Positions 26,152-35,304 of a stretch of DNA of 64,000 bases are shown piece after piece. The position numbers and the translations under genes were made by a program. Origin of the DNA: Sulfurimonas sp. (GTDB lineage: Bacteria; Campylobacterota; Campylobacteria; Campylobacterales; Sulfurimonadaceae); NCBI RefSeq assembly GCF_023228785.1, contig NZ_JALOAN010000002.1, positions 37,130-101,129 of the forward strand. Reading direction: 5' to 3'. The first letter of the stretch is position 1. Every line of letters begins with the position of its first letter. The notes below the pieces were generated by a model, which ran no database searches, was not told where the DNA came from, and saw nothing but the letters and a program-made list of their open reading frames with translations.

Positions 26152-26982
26152 TTAAACCTTGAGAATTAAAACATTCTCTATTGAACTCTCAAGGATATCA
26201 AAAGCATAAAAACTAATCTTGCCTGTAGTATGCAGGGCAAGTATATCATGAGGTATATCTTCAACTTCTTTGTCAAATAATTTTGGATTTAGGGAGCTTT
26301 TGCGTACTTTAGAAGAGATAGCAAATCCATGAGGAATATCTATTGTTTGGATAAATTTTTCTAGATTTTTCTCGCTTTGTTCTTTCATCACAGACATATA
26401 TTCTATAGTATCTTCGTCACTAAAGCCATAACTATTAAGACGTGCTTCAAACGGGATCGTGAAAAAATGTACAAGAGTTAAGTAAGCATTTGGAAATAGC
26501 TTAGCTATCTTTAAAATTACTTGGGCTGAGGCTGAAGATAGATCTGTAGGAAGTAAAATAGTGTTTGTAATAATCTCACTATCTTTTTTAAGAACCAAAA
26601 CAGGAACATCTGCACTTCTTACAATATGTTTTGTATGTGATCCCAAATAGACCTCGCTAAAGCTATAAGTCTCTCCACTTTTACCAATTATAATAAGTTT
26701 TGATTTAAGAATATTTGCAATTTTTGCAATCTCTTTTTTTGTGTTGCCCTCTACACAATGAAAATGCTTCTCATCAAAGTTAGCAAATGTATGTTTTAGT
26801 TTTTCTAAACTATGTTCTTTTATATATTTTATATCTTTTTTGGGTGAAAAAAAGGAGTTCTCTACAATATGAACAACATCTACAGTGCCACCTATTTTTT
26901 GTGTAAATTCCATCACTCTTTTTAAAACTGTAAAACTATCTTCTGAGAAGTCTATTGCTACAAGTGATTTAAATTGATCCAT
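26152..26982 (-). CDS. tandem universal stress protein
   Basis: A 276-residue protein with two Usp domains. Domain one (1-140) starts SLVAIDFSEDS and ends with the ATP-binding signature G-x2-G-x9-GSHTKHIVRSADVPVLVLK. Domain two (about 150-276) is more divergent and lacks that loop. It converges with the DUF1538 gene (5 bp apart), so it may be linked in function but not in transcription. Confidence 0.85.
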   Translation of the reverse strand: MDQFKSLVAIDFSEDSFTVLKRVMEFTQKIGGTVDVVHIVENSFFSPKKDIKYIKEHSLEKLKHTFANFDEKHFHCVEGNTKKEIAKIANILKSKLIIIGKSGETYSFSEVYLGSHTKHIVRSADVPVLVLKKDSEIITNTILLPTDLSSASAQVILKIAKLFPNAYLTLVHFFTIPFEARLNSYGFSDEDTIEYMSVMKEQSEKNLEKFIQTIDIPHGFAISSKVRKSSLNPKLFDKEVEDIPHDILALHTTGKISFYAFDILESSIENVLILKV

Positions 26983-27079
26983 TATTTTATACCTTATTTG
27001 AATTTTTTTACTTTAACATAGTGTAGATTAACAAATAATAAGTGAAATTTATTTAATAAATTTGAAAAATAAAACTTCT

Positions 27080-28126
27080 CTACTCTATAATATCTTCATC
27101 ATTTAACTCATTAAACTCGCTATGTTCTATCGCATCTTCATTAAAATACTCTATCTTATCATCTGCAACATTTAAGTTTCTAAACTTTGCTATGTGAAAG
27201 ATAGCATCTCCCTCTTGAACAAGTGGAATCTCTGATTTGCCGATAATAACTCCTGCAAAGGGTGATTTTACTTCCATAGTAGCATCACTTAAAGGCTCAT
27301 CTATATATGCTACAACTTCATCTTTAAGAACTGTATCACCTAGTGCTTTTATAGTTCTTAGCATTCCGCTTTTGTTAGCCCTAGTCCATTGGCTATTTTT
27401 TGTAACGATGGGGAGTTTTTTTACTCTTTTAGATACTCTAGGAAGCATATCATTTGCTCTTAAAACATTTACAATTCCATGAACACCTATGCGTATAGAA
27501 GTCTCATCAAACCTCAAAGCTCCACCTGCTTCATACAAAAGTATAGGTACACCTTTTTCTTGTGCTACAGCTCTTAGTGAGCCATCTCTTACTTCTGAGT
27601 GAAGGATTACAGGAGCTTGAAAAACTTTTGCTAGATTAAATGTGTACTCATTGTAGATGTTTGTTCTGATCTGAGGAAGATTTGATTTGTGGATGGAAGC
27701 GGTGTGTAGATCTATGCCCAAATCACACTTTGAGACAATCTCATCAAAAAATATCTTAGCTACACGACTAGCTAGTGAGCCTTTAACACTTCCTGGAAAA
27801 CTTCTGTTTAGATCTCTTCTATCTGGTAGATATCTAGAGAGTGTCATAATGCCATAAACATTTACGATGGGCACTAAGATAAGTGTACCTTTTAATTTTT
27901 TAAGAATCTCTAGCTTTCTTAGTCTCCTAATAATCTCTACACCATTTAACTCATCTCCATGAATGGCAGCACTGACAAAGACGATCGGACCATCTCTCTT
28001 GCCCCTCATAACTCTCACAGGCAGTTGTGTTGGAGTGTTGTATAGTTTAGGTAGATCAAGATATATGGTGGTATTTGTCCCTCGAGCTACTTCAACATTT
28101 CCCAAAATAAACTTATCTTTTTGCAT
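27080..28126 (-). CDS. succinylglutamate desuccinylase/aspartoacylase family protein
   Basis: A 348-residue zinc hydrolase of the M14-like AstE/AspA family. The zinc site reads AAIHGDELNGVEI (His and Glu) with the third ligand in DLHTAS around residue 140; YLPDRRDLNRSFPG is also typical. The C-terminal 90 residues form a barrel-sandwich-like domain (VKSPFAGVIIGKSEIPLVQEGDAIFHI). It follows rimK by 6 bp and rimB, giving a triad that would ligate amino acids to a target and perhaps remove them again. Confidence 0.88.
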   Translation of the reverse strand: MQKDKFILGNVEVARGTNTTIYLDLPKLYNTPTQLPVRVMRGKRDGPIVFVSAAIHGDELNGVEIIRRLRKLEILKKLKGTLILVPIVNVYGIMTLSRYLPDRRDLNRSFPGSVKGSLASRVAKIFFDEIVSKCDLGIDLHTASIHKSNLPQIRTNIYNEYTFNLAKVFQAPVILHSEVRDGSLRAVAQEKGVPILLYEAGGALRFDETSIRIGVHGIVNVLRANDMLPRVSKRVKKLPIVTKNSQWTRANKSGMLRTIKALGDTVLKDEVVAYIDEPLSDATMEVKSPFAGVIIGKSEIPLVQEGDAIFHIAKFRNLNVADDKIEYFNEDAIEHSEFNELNDEDIIE

Positions 28127-28132
28127 CTAAAC

Positions 28133-29065
28133 CTACGCTCCTATGCTATCTTTTTTAATCTTTCTTTTTTTACTTAATAGATCAGATTTTGGAGTTACAT
28201 TTGAAGCAATATAATCCATAATTTTTCCAGCAATATCTATATTTGTAGATTTTTCAATCCCCTCAAGTCCAGGTGATGAGTTTACTTCCATAACAAGCGG
28301 ACCACGAGCTGACTCAATCATATCTACTCCACAGATCCCAAGTCCCATAGCTTTTGCAGCAGCTAATGCAGTTGACTTCTCCTTACGAGTTAATTTATGT
28401 GCGGTTGCACTTCCACCTTGATGTAGGTTGGATCTAAAATCTCCCTCTGCTCCTTGACGCTTCATAGCTCCCACTACTTCGCCGCCAACTATTAAAACGC
28501 GTATATCAGCACCACCTGCTTCTTCTATGTACTCTTGAACAAGAAGATTTACATCCATACCATAAAAAGCATCAAGAACTGACTTTGCAGCTTTTTCACT
28601 ATCTACTAAAACTACTCCAACACCTTGAGTTCCCTCTAAGATCTTAAGTATCAAAGGTGCTCCGCCACTAAGAGCTATAACATCTTTTGCACTTGACTTG
28701 TTAGATGCAAAGATAGTTTTTGGCATATCTACATCTTGTTTTGAGAGAATTTGCAAGCTCCTTAGCTTATCTCTACTTCTTGCAACTGCTAAACTCCCAG
28801 AAGTTGAAAAAACATCCATCATCTCAAAGTGTCTTATCATCGCAGTTCCATAAAAAGTTCTACTTGCCCCTATTCGTGGGATAATAGCATCTGGAATTGG
28901 CAGTTGAGATCCAAGATAGTTTATATGAAGTTGTCCTTTCATAATCTCTATACTACATTTTAAATAGTCTATAACTTTTACTTCCCAACCTTTTTGCTGG
29001 GCTGCTTCTACAAGCCTTTTTGTAGAGTAGAGATTTTTATTTCTTGATAATATATAGACTCTCAT
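28133..29065 (-). CDS. rimK: RimK-family ATP-grasp ligase
   Basis: A 310-residue ATP-grasp enzyme that adds amino acids, often glutamates, to the C-terminus of a protein such as S6 or to a cofactor. RIGASRTFYGTAMIRHFE, KILEGTQGVGVVL and the metal site VMEVNSSPGLEGIE are RimK signatures. The start overlaps the stop of rimB by four bases. Target unknown: S6 modification is the usual annotation but RimK homologues vary. Confidence 0.92.
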   Translation of the reverse strand: MRVYILSRNKNLYSTKRLVEAAQQKGWEVKVIDYLKCSIEIMKGQLHINYLGSQLPIPDAIIPRIGASRTFYGTAMIRHFEMMDVFSTSGSLAVARSRDKLRSLQILSKQDVDMPKTIFASNKSSAKDVIALSGGAPLILKILEGTQGVGVVLVDSEKAAKSVLDAFYGMDVNLLVQEYIEEAGGADIRVLIVGGEVVGAMKRQGAEGDFRSNLHQGGSATAHKLTRKEKSTALAAAKAMGLGICGVDMIESARGPLVMEVNSSPGLEGIEKSTNIDIAGKIMDYIASNVTPKSDLLSKKRKIKKDSIGA

Positions 29066-29490
29066 ATTTTTACCTTTTCATATTTTTTTGCTAAATTTTC
29101 TTTTGATACATCTACTAAAAATTTTCCACTTAAAAACTTTCTACCTATGAGCATCGGATACTTCATATCTGCTCTATCTGCTAAAGAGATAATTGTTTTA
29201 TACTTCTTACCAAAAAATTCTACACTCACTTTTATAGATGCTCTCTCTTGGAGTTTTCCATTTGAACTTCTGACTCTCTTTATGGAGTGAAGTGGCATAA
29301 CTATCTTTTTATCATGATATGCTTCATGGACTGCGTCTTGGAGTGTAAAGTGGACAAATCCCTCATCATCTATATGTATATCATCGCAGTGCAAAGCGTT
29401 AGAGTCTGCCCCTGTATCTATTTTTGCATCTAAGTTATAAAGCTCTAAATCCAAAATAGATATAACTTCTCTCCTACCAATAATCTTCAT
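29062..29490 (-). CDS. RimB-like ATP-dependent zinc protease (DUF785)
   Basis: A 142-residue retropepsin-like protein with the aspartic-protease-like KIDTGADSNALH at residues 22-33, and YPMLIGRKFLSGKFLVDVS, typical of the RimB/DUF785 family genetically linked to RimK. It may trim residues added by RimK. First gene of a three-gene operon. Confidence 0.85.
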   Translation of the reverse strand: MKIIGRREVISILDLELYNLDAKIDTGADSNALHCDDIHIDDEGFVHFTLQDAVHEAYHDKKIVMPLHSIKRVRSSNGKLQERASIKVSVEFFGKKYKTIISLADRADMKYPMLIGRKFLSGKFLVDVSKENLAKKYEKVKI

Positions 29491-29588
29491 CTTAAGCCAC
29501 CCATTAACCTCAAAATTGTCGCTATTATATCCTTATTGTTATAAATCTTAAACCTAATGCTTCTATATTATTTTTGTTTTTTTAAGAG

Positions 29589-29594
29589 TATAAT
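29589..29594 (+). promoter_or_regulatory. putative -10 box for mscS operon
   Basis: AAGAGTATAATACT, TATAAT about 33 bp upstream of the TTG start of the MscS-family gene. Confidence 0.5.
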
Positions 29595-29626
29595 ACTTTA
29601 ATTTATATAACTATTTTGGAGAGGTT

Positions 29627-31063
29627 TTGAAACATTTACTTACCTTGGTTTTAGCTCTTTTTCTACTTTCTAGCTTCGTTCATTCCGAAGATTTTGACTA
29701 TCTTGATAAAAAAAATAACACTTGGCTTCAAGTATATAGTAACTCGCTAAAAGCACATAACCTAGATGATGAGATCAAAATACTAAAAAATGAAGTTCTA
29801 AGATCAAGTGGCAAGAAAAAGGCTGAACTTGCTCAACTTTTAAAACTTCAAACAAGTAAGAGAAAGATCCTAGATGAACTTCCACAATCTTTTGATGGAA
29901 TGCTAGAGAAAATCGGTGTAGTTCAAGATGCAAAAGAGGTAAATATCATCGAGTATCTCTTTAAAAATAAAAACAACAACTTCAATATCCAAAACCAAAA
30001 ACTCACCCTTTTAGAAAAAGAGTACGACGATGCTCAAGACTACTTAAGCAAAGAACTAAGTGCTACACAATCTCAAGAAAAAAAAGATATAAAAAAAGAG
30101 GAACAACTTCGTAAAGCAATTGACTTTTTCGACAATGCAAAAGATCTGCTTGAACATAAAAAAGAAGTTTTAAAGCACTCAAAAGAGACCTATCTGCATG
30201 AGCTAAAAAGTTATGAAATAACACAACTTCCAAGGCATGGTATTAATATCGCTGTAATTGTGCTTATCTTTGTGCTTTTTCACTTCCTAAAATACTTTAT
30301 GATCAAAAAAACAAGAGATGAAGATCAGCTCTTTAAGGTAAAAAAAGTTTTAAATATCTCATTTTTTCTTATTCTTTTTTTAGTCATCATAGCATTTAAT
30401 ATCAACAACATTATCTATGCAGCAACTCTTATAGGTTTTATTGCAGCTGCTATTACTATCTCCATGAAAGAGTATCTTCAAAGCATAGTAGCGTGGATGC
30501 ATCTCTCTTTTGGTGGATCTGTAAAGATTGGCGATAGAGTTCTGCTCTATATGAATGGCAATCCAATTATTGGTGAGATCATAGATATTTCTCCCTTTAA
30601 AATGACCATCTATGAGAGTATAAATAACACTACATCTTTGCAACTAAAAAGAGCAGGAAGAGTCGTTTTTGTACCAAACAACTACTTTGTAACTAACTAT
30701 GTCTACAACTACACCCACGACAAAATGAAGACCATTTATGACCTTATAGAGTTTAGGATTCCTTTTGCTTCTGATACTGCTAAAGTTGAAGATATAACAA
30801 ACGAGATAACTCTTGAAGTAACTGAGAGATATATGGAAGTAGCCTCAAAACAGTATGGCAATCTTAAAAAGCGTTACGATATGCGTTCTCGCGACTTTAG
30901 ACCTCGTATTCATCTTATTCCAGATCCTATTGAGCCTTGTTTTATACTCTATGTTTGGTATGTAACGCCATATCATCAGATCATGGAGTTCAAATCTCAA
31001 CTAAGCCAAAAGATAGTTAAAAGACTTCATGAAGAGGGTATAGAATTTTATGTTAAAAAATAG
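29627..31063 (+). CDS. MscS-family mechanosensitive channel
   Basis: A 478-residue protein starting at TTG (29627) five bases after GGAGAGGTT-like ribosome-binding sequence. It has a signal peptide (KHLLTLVLALFLLSSFVHS), a 150-residue charged periplasmic coiled coil, three transmembrane helices about residues 205-290, and the MscS beta domain with FGGSVKIGDRVLLY and VFVPNNYFVTNYVYNY. MscS channels release solutes during osmotic downshock. The long N-terminal coiled coil resembles MscK/MscM-type variants. It overlaps the CorA-like gene by 14 bp. Confidence 0.88.
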   Translation: MKHLLTLVLALFLLSSFVHSEDFDYLDKKNNTWLQVYSNSLKAHNLDDEIKILKNEVLRSSGKKKAELAQLLKLQTSKRKILDELPQSFDGMLEKIGVVQDAKEVNIIEYLFKNKNNNFNIQNQKLTLLEKEYDDAQDYLSKELSATQSQEKKDIKKEEQLRKAIDFFDNAKDLLEHKKEVLKHSKETYLHELKSYEITQLPRHGINIAVIVLIFVLFHFLKYFMIKKTRDEDQLFKVKKVLNISFFLILFLVIIAFNINNIIYAATLIGFIAAAITISMKEYLQSIVAWMHLSFGGSVKIGDRVLLYMNGNPIIGEIIDISPFKMTIYESINNTTSLQLKRAGRVVFVPNNYFVTNYVYNYTHDKMKTIYDLIEFRIPFASDTAKVEDITNEITLEVTERYMEVASKQYGNLKKRYDMRSRDFRPRIHLIPDPIEPCFILYVWYVTPYHQIMEFKSQLSQKIVKRLHEEGIEFYVKK

Positions 31064-31862
31064 TGCGATGTTAAATATAAAAGAGAGCCTTGACAAACTT
31101 CACCTAGAAGATTTAAAAAACGAAATCCATCCATCACTCTTTGATGTAAATGATGAGTACGATCTGCTTATTGTGCGACTTCCTATAGTTGAAGATGAGC
31201 TAAAATTTAGCTCAGTTGGTTTTATCATCACACAAGAAGATAGTTTTTTGTATGATAGATCTAGTGATGAGCTAACAAAACTAGATGATAAGTTTGTAAC
31301 TACACACAATATTTTAAATAAAATCATCGATAATCTGCTAAAAGCTTTTGAGAGATACAGAGAGACAATAGCCGACATAGAAGAAGATCTATATGACAAC
31401 CAAAATATAGATAGTTTTATGAAAAAATGGTTAGAGTTAAAAAGAGATATTCTTCGCATTGAGAGAGTTTTGATGCATACAGCAGAGACTATGGATGAGA
31501 TGATAGAGCATTATGAAACAAAAGATAATTTTCCCATTAACAACTTTATAAATCTTCATGAACATTTAGATAGAACGCTTCGCTCAGCAACACTTCAATA
31601 CTCAAAACTAGACTACCTTTACAGTTTTTACACAGCTCGTATAAATGATAAAATGAACCACCTTATCTACACACTAACTATCATCTCGGCTATCTTTTTA
31701 CCACTAAACCTTATAGTTGGTTTTTTTGGAATCAACACAAGCGGACTTCCATTTACTAATGGATCTAGTGGCACGCTTGGTGTTTTAAGTATTATGGTTT
31801 TTGTCTTTTTACTAAGTGCTCTTGTTATTAATTTTGTTAGAAAAAGGGGAAAGTCTTTTTGA
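31050..31862 (+). CDS. CorA/ZntB-type divalent cation channel
   Basis: A 270-residue protein with a soluble helical funnel and two C-terminal transmembrane helices. The selectivity loop reads FFGINTSGLPF, with GIN instead of the canonical CorA GMN, as in ZntB or divergent CorA members, so magnesium, cobalt or zinc are all possible. It starts inside the end of the MscS gene, implying coupled translation; a second ATG at 31068 would avoid overlap. The next gene overlaps by four bases. Confidence 0.85.
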   Translation: MLKNSAMLNIKESLDKLHLEDLKNEIHPSLFDVNDEYDLLIVRLPIVEDELKFSSVGFIITQEDSFLYDRSSDELTKLDDKFVTTHNILNKIIDNLLKAFERYRETIADIEEDLYDNQNIDSFMKKWLELKRDILRIERVLMHTAETMDEMIEHYETKDNFPINNFINLHEHLDRTLRSATLQYSKLDYLYSFYTARINDKMNHLIYTLTIISAIFLPLNLIVGFFGINTSGLPFTNGSSGTLGVLSIMVFVFLLSALVINFVRKRGKSF

Positions 31863-32500
31863 AAATATGGTTTAGCAAACTTCACGATAAGATTGATAAA
31901 AGCGATAAATCTATTACATCCCTAGAAGTGATTTTTAAAAGTACTGCAAATAGCATCTTAAATGAGATGATGTTAAAAATAGAAGATCTTGAGATAGAGC
32001 TAACGGAGATAGAGTTTTATTTTTATCAAAGCAAGACTCACAGCGATCCTTTTGTCCATCAAGATAGTCTGCTAAGAGATACTAAAAATTTCATATATGT
32101 ACATAAAAAAGCGTGGCAACGTGGAGGTGCTGGCATCACATTTGGAGATGGAAAATTTCTAGGAAGTATCCTAATAAGAGGTATAAAACACAAAAACTCT
32201 TATTTTGCAGGAAGTGCTACAGTAAAGAAATATCTTGCATCTTTGATAAGCAGTAGCATTGCACAACACAGAGAGCTTCAAGACTATTTTTATAAGCACA
32301 AAGAGAAGATCTCTTTAGTTAGATCTAGTAAAAAAGATTTTAAAATCTTCTCTTCATCTCGCATCGGGCTAAATAGAGATAAAAGCAAAGAGTATGCAGA
32401 TGCTAAGTATAGGTTTGTAAGAGAAGATTACCTTAATGCGTCAAAAGATGAAAATTTTAAAAGCTATGCTAACCTTAAAAACAGATCTACTCTTTCATAA
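31859..32500 (+). CDS. conserved hypothetical protein (resembles DNA-3-methyladenine-glycosylase-like hypotheticals)
   Basis: A 213-residue soluble protein starting at TTG that overlaps the stop of the CorA gene (TTGA). The middle has ELTEIEFYFYQSKTHSDPFVHQD and GGAGITFGDGKFLGSILIRG. This pattern of DPF-H followed by a GG-x(2)-TFG-x(3)-GGILIR-like stretch matches a family of uncharacterised proteins I have seen described as related to 3-methyladenine DNA glycosylase folds. I cannot confirm catalysis. The link with two channels is probably only transcriptional. Confidence 0.45.
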   Translation: MKIWFSKLHDKIDKSDKSITSLEVIFKSTANSILNEMMLKIEDLEIELTEIEFYFYQSKTHSDPFVHQDSLLRDTKNFIYVHKKAWQRGGAGITFGDGKFLGSILIRGIKHKNSYFAGSATVKKYLASLISSSIAQHRELQDYFYKHKEKISLVRSSKKDFKIFSSSRIGLNRDKSKEYADAKYRFVREDYLNASKDENFKSYANLKNRSTLS

Positions 32501-32622
32501 AATATAACTATAAGATCTATTTATTATGCTTGTTTAAGCTTTAACTCTCTATTATCTTAAGAAGAAAGAGAGATCAGATCTATCCCTACTCTTTTTGAGA
32601 TTAACTGTAAAAGGAGAAAATT

Positions 32623-33129
32623 ATGAAAAAAATAGGACTTTTTTACGCTTCCTCAACAGGAAGCACTGAAGATATGGCAACAGAGATTAAAAAGTCTTTG
32701 GGTGATTTAGACATAACTATGCACAACATTGCTCAGTCTGCAAATGATGAGATGACAAAGTACGATGCTCTAATATTTGGTATCTCGACTTGGGGTGATG
32801 GAGATCTTCAAGATGATTGGGAGGATTATATCGACAACCTTGATAATGCAGAGCTAAGTGGCAAAACCATTGCACTCTTTGGACTTGGTGATCAAGAAGA
32901 GTATCCTGATCATTTTCTATCTGCCATGGGAACTATATATGAAAAAATAGTCTCTTTGGGTGCAAATGTTGTAGGATCCTTTCCTACTGATGGTTTTGAG
33001 TTTGATGAGTCAAGTGCTGTTATTGATGATATGTTTGTCGGCTTAGCATTAGATGAAGACAACCAAGATGACCAAAGTCCAAAGCGAATAAAATCATGGT
33101 GTGATTCTATTCGTCCTCACTTTGCATAA
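32623..33129 (+). CDS. fldA: flavodoxin
   Basis: A 168-residue long-chain-type flavodoxin that carries electrons on FMN. The FMN phosphate loop is YASSTGSTEDMATE at residues 9-22; WGDGDLQDDWEDY and FGLGDQEEYPDHFL give the other FMN contacts. In Campylobacterota flavodoxin serves pyruvate or 2-oxoglutarate oxidoreductases and is often essential. AAGGAGAAAATT is a strong ribosome-binding site. Confidence 0.95.
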   Translation: MKKIGLFYASSTGSTEDMATEIKKSLGDLDITMHNIAQSANDEMTKYDALIFGISTWGDGDLQDDWEDYIDNLDNAELSGKTIALFGLGDQEEYPDHFLSAMGTIYEKIVSLGANVVGSFPTDGFEFDESSAVIDDMFVGLALDEDNQDDQSPKRIKSWCDSIRPHFA

Positions 33130-33162
33130 AAAGAAAAAAAGCTTCACTACTGATTTTTATCG

Positions 33163-33185
33163 TTCCATCCTCTTTTGAGGTGGAA
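33163..33185 (+). repeat. hairpin repeat shared with the purE spacer
   Basis: TTCCA-T-CCTC-TTTT-GAGG-TGGAA forms a 9-bp stem with one bulged T. Nearly the same word occurs at 1193-1215 (20 of 24 bases the same by eye), so it is a dispersed element that could also act as a weak terminator after fldA. Confidence 0.6.
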
Positions 33186-33308
33186 TCTATATCTAAAAAA
33201 ACACGCTTACTATGCGTCACACCACTAAAGAGCTGTGATAAGAAAGTACAATCTAGCTCTAAAATTAGGTACAATGTCCAGTTTTTAAAATACCATTAGG
33301 ATATATAT

Positions 33309-35075
33309 ATGTCTAAAAAATTGCTTCTTCCTCTAGGCTTTCTTTTTTTTGCATATTTTGTAATTGTTTCACAAGATCTTGCTATTTTACTTAGTGGAAT
33401 TGCCATTTTTATAATTGGTATGGTTTTTATGCAAGATGGCTTTAAACTACTATCTGGTGGTATTTTAGATAAGTTACTTCAAAAATTTACAAGTAATCTT
33501 TTTTATTCTATATTGACTGGAGTAATCTCAACTTCTCTAGTTCAAAGTTCAACTATTACCTCACTTATAGTTATCTCTTTTTTATCAGTTGAGCTTCTTA
33601 CCTTAGTTCAAGGTGTAGGGATTATCTTTGGAGCAAACCTAGGAAGTACAACGACCGCATGGATAATTTCTAGTCTTGGTGTAGATGTAAAGATCTCACT
33701 ATACGCTATGCCTCTTATAGTTTTTGGTGTTGTTTTAAGGTTTTCAAAGAATAACGCTTATAAAGGTTTAGGAAATGTTCTTTTAGGTCTAGGTTTTATC
33801 TTTTTAGGTATAGCTTATATGAAAGAGGGTTTTGACACTCTAAAAGACTCCATAGATCTAGCTGCCTACTCCATGGAGGGCATTCTTGGGATCTTAGTCT
33901 ACATAGTTATAGGGATAGTTGTAACTGTTGTCATTCAGTCAAGTGCTGCAACTCTAGCCATTGTCATCACCGCATTAAATGCAGATAGTATCATCTATAT
34001 AAATGCTCTAGCACTAGTTATAGGGGCAAACTTAGGAACTACTCTTACAGCTATCTTAGCCTCTTTAACCTCAAATGAAAATGGAAAAAGAGTTGCTTTT
34101 GCCTACTTTGTTTTTAACCTTGTTACAGCCATTATAGTTACTGTTTTTATAACTTATATTAGTAATTTTGTAGATCTCTTTGCTCCTTACCTTAGCATAG
34201 ATGATGATAACTATGGAATGAAACTAGCTCTTTTTCACACTCTCTTTAGTGTCATCGGTCTTTTAATCCTCTCACCTTTTGTCTCTGAGATAGTAAGCCT
34301 CTCAGAGAGACTTATAAAGAAAAAGGTCTCTGCTCATTCAAAGCCAAAGTATCTACTTGATGCAAACTTAACCCTTCCAGAAGCGGCTATTGTCTCCATT
34401 AAAAAAGAGATTATAAATCTATATGAAAATTGCCAAAGGGCAATGCTTCATGCGATAAATCTACACACATCTAACCTAAAAACAAAAGAGGATTTAGAAG
34501 TTCAGATCTCAAAAGAAGTTACAAAAATAAACACCGACATAGATGAGATCTACCAATCAAATCTTAAAATACTCTATAGTGAAATCATCAAGTATTCATC
34601 TTTTGCTCAAGAAAACATGACAAGCTCCCAACAGCAAAAGATAGGTGAACTAAAGCGAAGTGCAAAGCTTATAGTAGAGGTTTTAAAAGATACAAGAGAT
34701 ATCCAAAAAAACCTAAACTTTTACCTTAAGAGTAGAAATAGTTTTATAAAAAATGAGTACAATATGTTAAGAAAAGAGTTAGCGGCTATCTTGATAGATA
34801 TAAACATTATAAACTCAACTGAGGATGAGATAGAGAGACTCACACAGCTTGAGGTCTTAAAGTCAACCATACAGGCAAATGATCTGACAAATACAGCAAA
34901 AACCGACAAGCTAATACGAGAAGGACATATAAAAGCAACCATGGCAACTTCACTTATGAATGATAGTGCTACAATCTACTCTACTCAAAAGAAACTGCTA
35001 GAGATGGCAACTATTCTATTTATAGACAACAAGCTCATCAAAGAGATAGGAGAGCATACCAATGAAACTAAGTAA
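33309..35075 (+). CDS. Na/Pi cotransporter family protein with PhoU-like tail
   Basis: A 588-residue protein: about 8-9 membrane helices in residues 1-340 with two inverted QSS motifs (SLVQSSTITSL and VVIQSSAATLAI), the sodium/phosphate-binding signature of the NptA/PNaS family, each followed by a GANLGST or GANLGTT motif. Residues about 350-588 are a charged helical bundle like PhoU that may gate the transporter. It overlaps the next small gene by 14 bp. Confidence 0.92.
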   Translation: MSKKLLLPLGFLFFAYFVIVSQDLAILLSGIAIFIIGMVFMQDGFKLLSGGILDKLLQKFTSNLFYSILTGVISTSLVQSSTITSLIVISFLSVELLTLVQGVGIIFGANLGSTTTAWIISSLGVDVKISLYAMPLIVFGVVLRFSKNNAYKGLGNVLLGLGFIFLGIAYMKEGFDTLKDSIDLAAYSMEGILGILVYIVIGIVVTVVIQSSAATLAIVITALNADSIIYINALALVIGANLGTTLTAILASLTSNENGKRVAFAYFVFNLVTAIIVTVFITYISNFVDLFAPYLSIDDDNYGMKLALFHTLFSVIGLLILSPFVSEIVSLSERLIKKKVSAHSKPKYLLDANLTLPEAAIVSIKKEIINLYENCQRAMLHAINLHTSNLKTKEDLEVQISKEVTKINTDIDEIYQSNLKILYSEIIKYSSFAQENMTSSQQQKIGELKRSAKLIVEVLKDTRDIQKNLNFYLKSRNSFIKNEYNMLRKELAAILIDINIINSTEDEIERLTQLEVLKSTIQANDLTNTAKTDKLIREGHIKATMATSLMNDSATIYSTQKKLLEMATILFIDNKLIKEIGEHTNETK

Positions 35076-35304
35076 AATTGTAAGTAAAATCAAAAAATAT
35101 CTTGCAGATGATAGGTTAGCTAAATCAAAACAAGAGAAGATTCAAGAGATAATCGAAAAATTATCTCTAAAAAAAACACAACTCAAACAAGATATAAAAA
35201 GCTGTGAAACAAACCTACAAAAAGAGAAGATGCAAAAAGAGCTTGAAGCAATTTCTACTCTTTTAAAAAATAGCATGAAACTTATTGAAGTAGATAAGTC
35301 TTAA
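35062..35304 (+). CDS. small coiled-coil hypothetical protein
   Basis: An 80-residue Lys/Glu/Leu-rich protein that is nearly all heptad coiled coil (KIVSKIKKYLADDRLAKSK, then LKKTQLKQDIKSCETNLQ). It starts within the end of the Na/Pi gene, so it is likely translated with it and may bind the PhoU-like tail. I do not recognise a family. It ends four bases into the convergent PP2C gene. Confidence 0.6.
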   Translation: MKLSKIVSKIKKYLADDRLAKSKQEKIQEIIEKLSLKKTQLKQDIKSCETNLQKEKMQKELEAISTLLKNSMKLIEVDKS

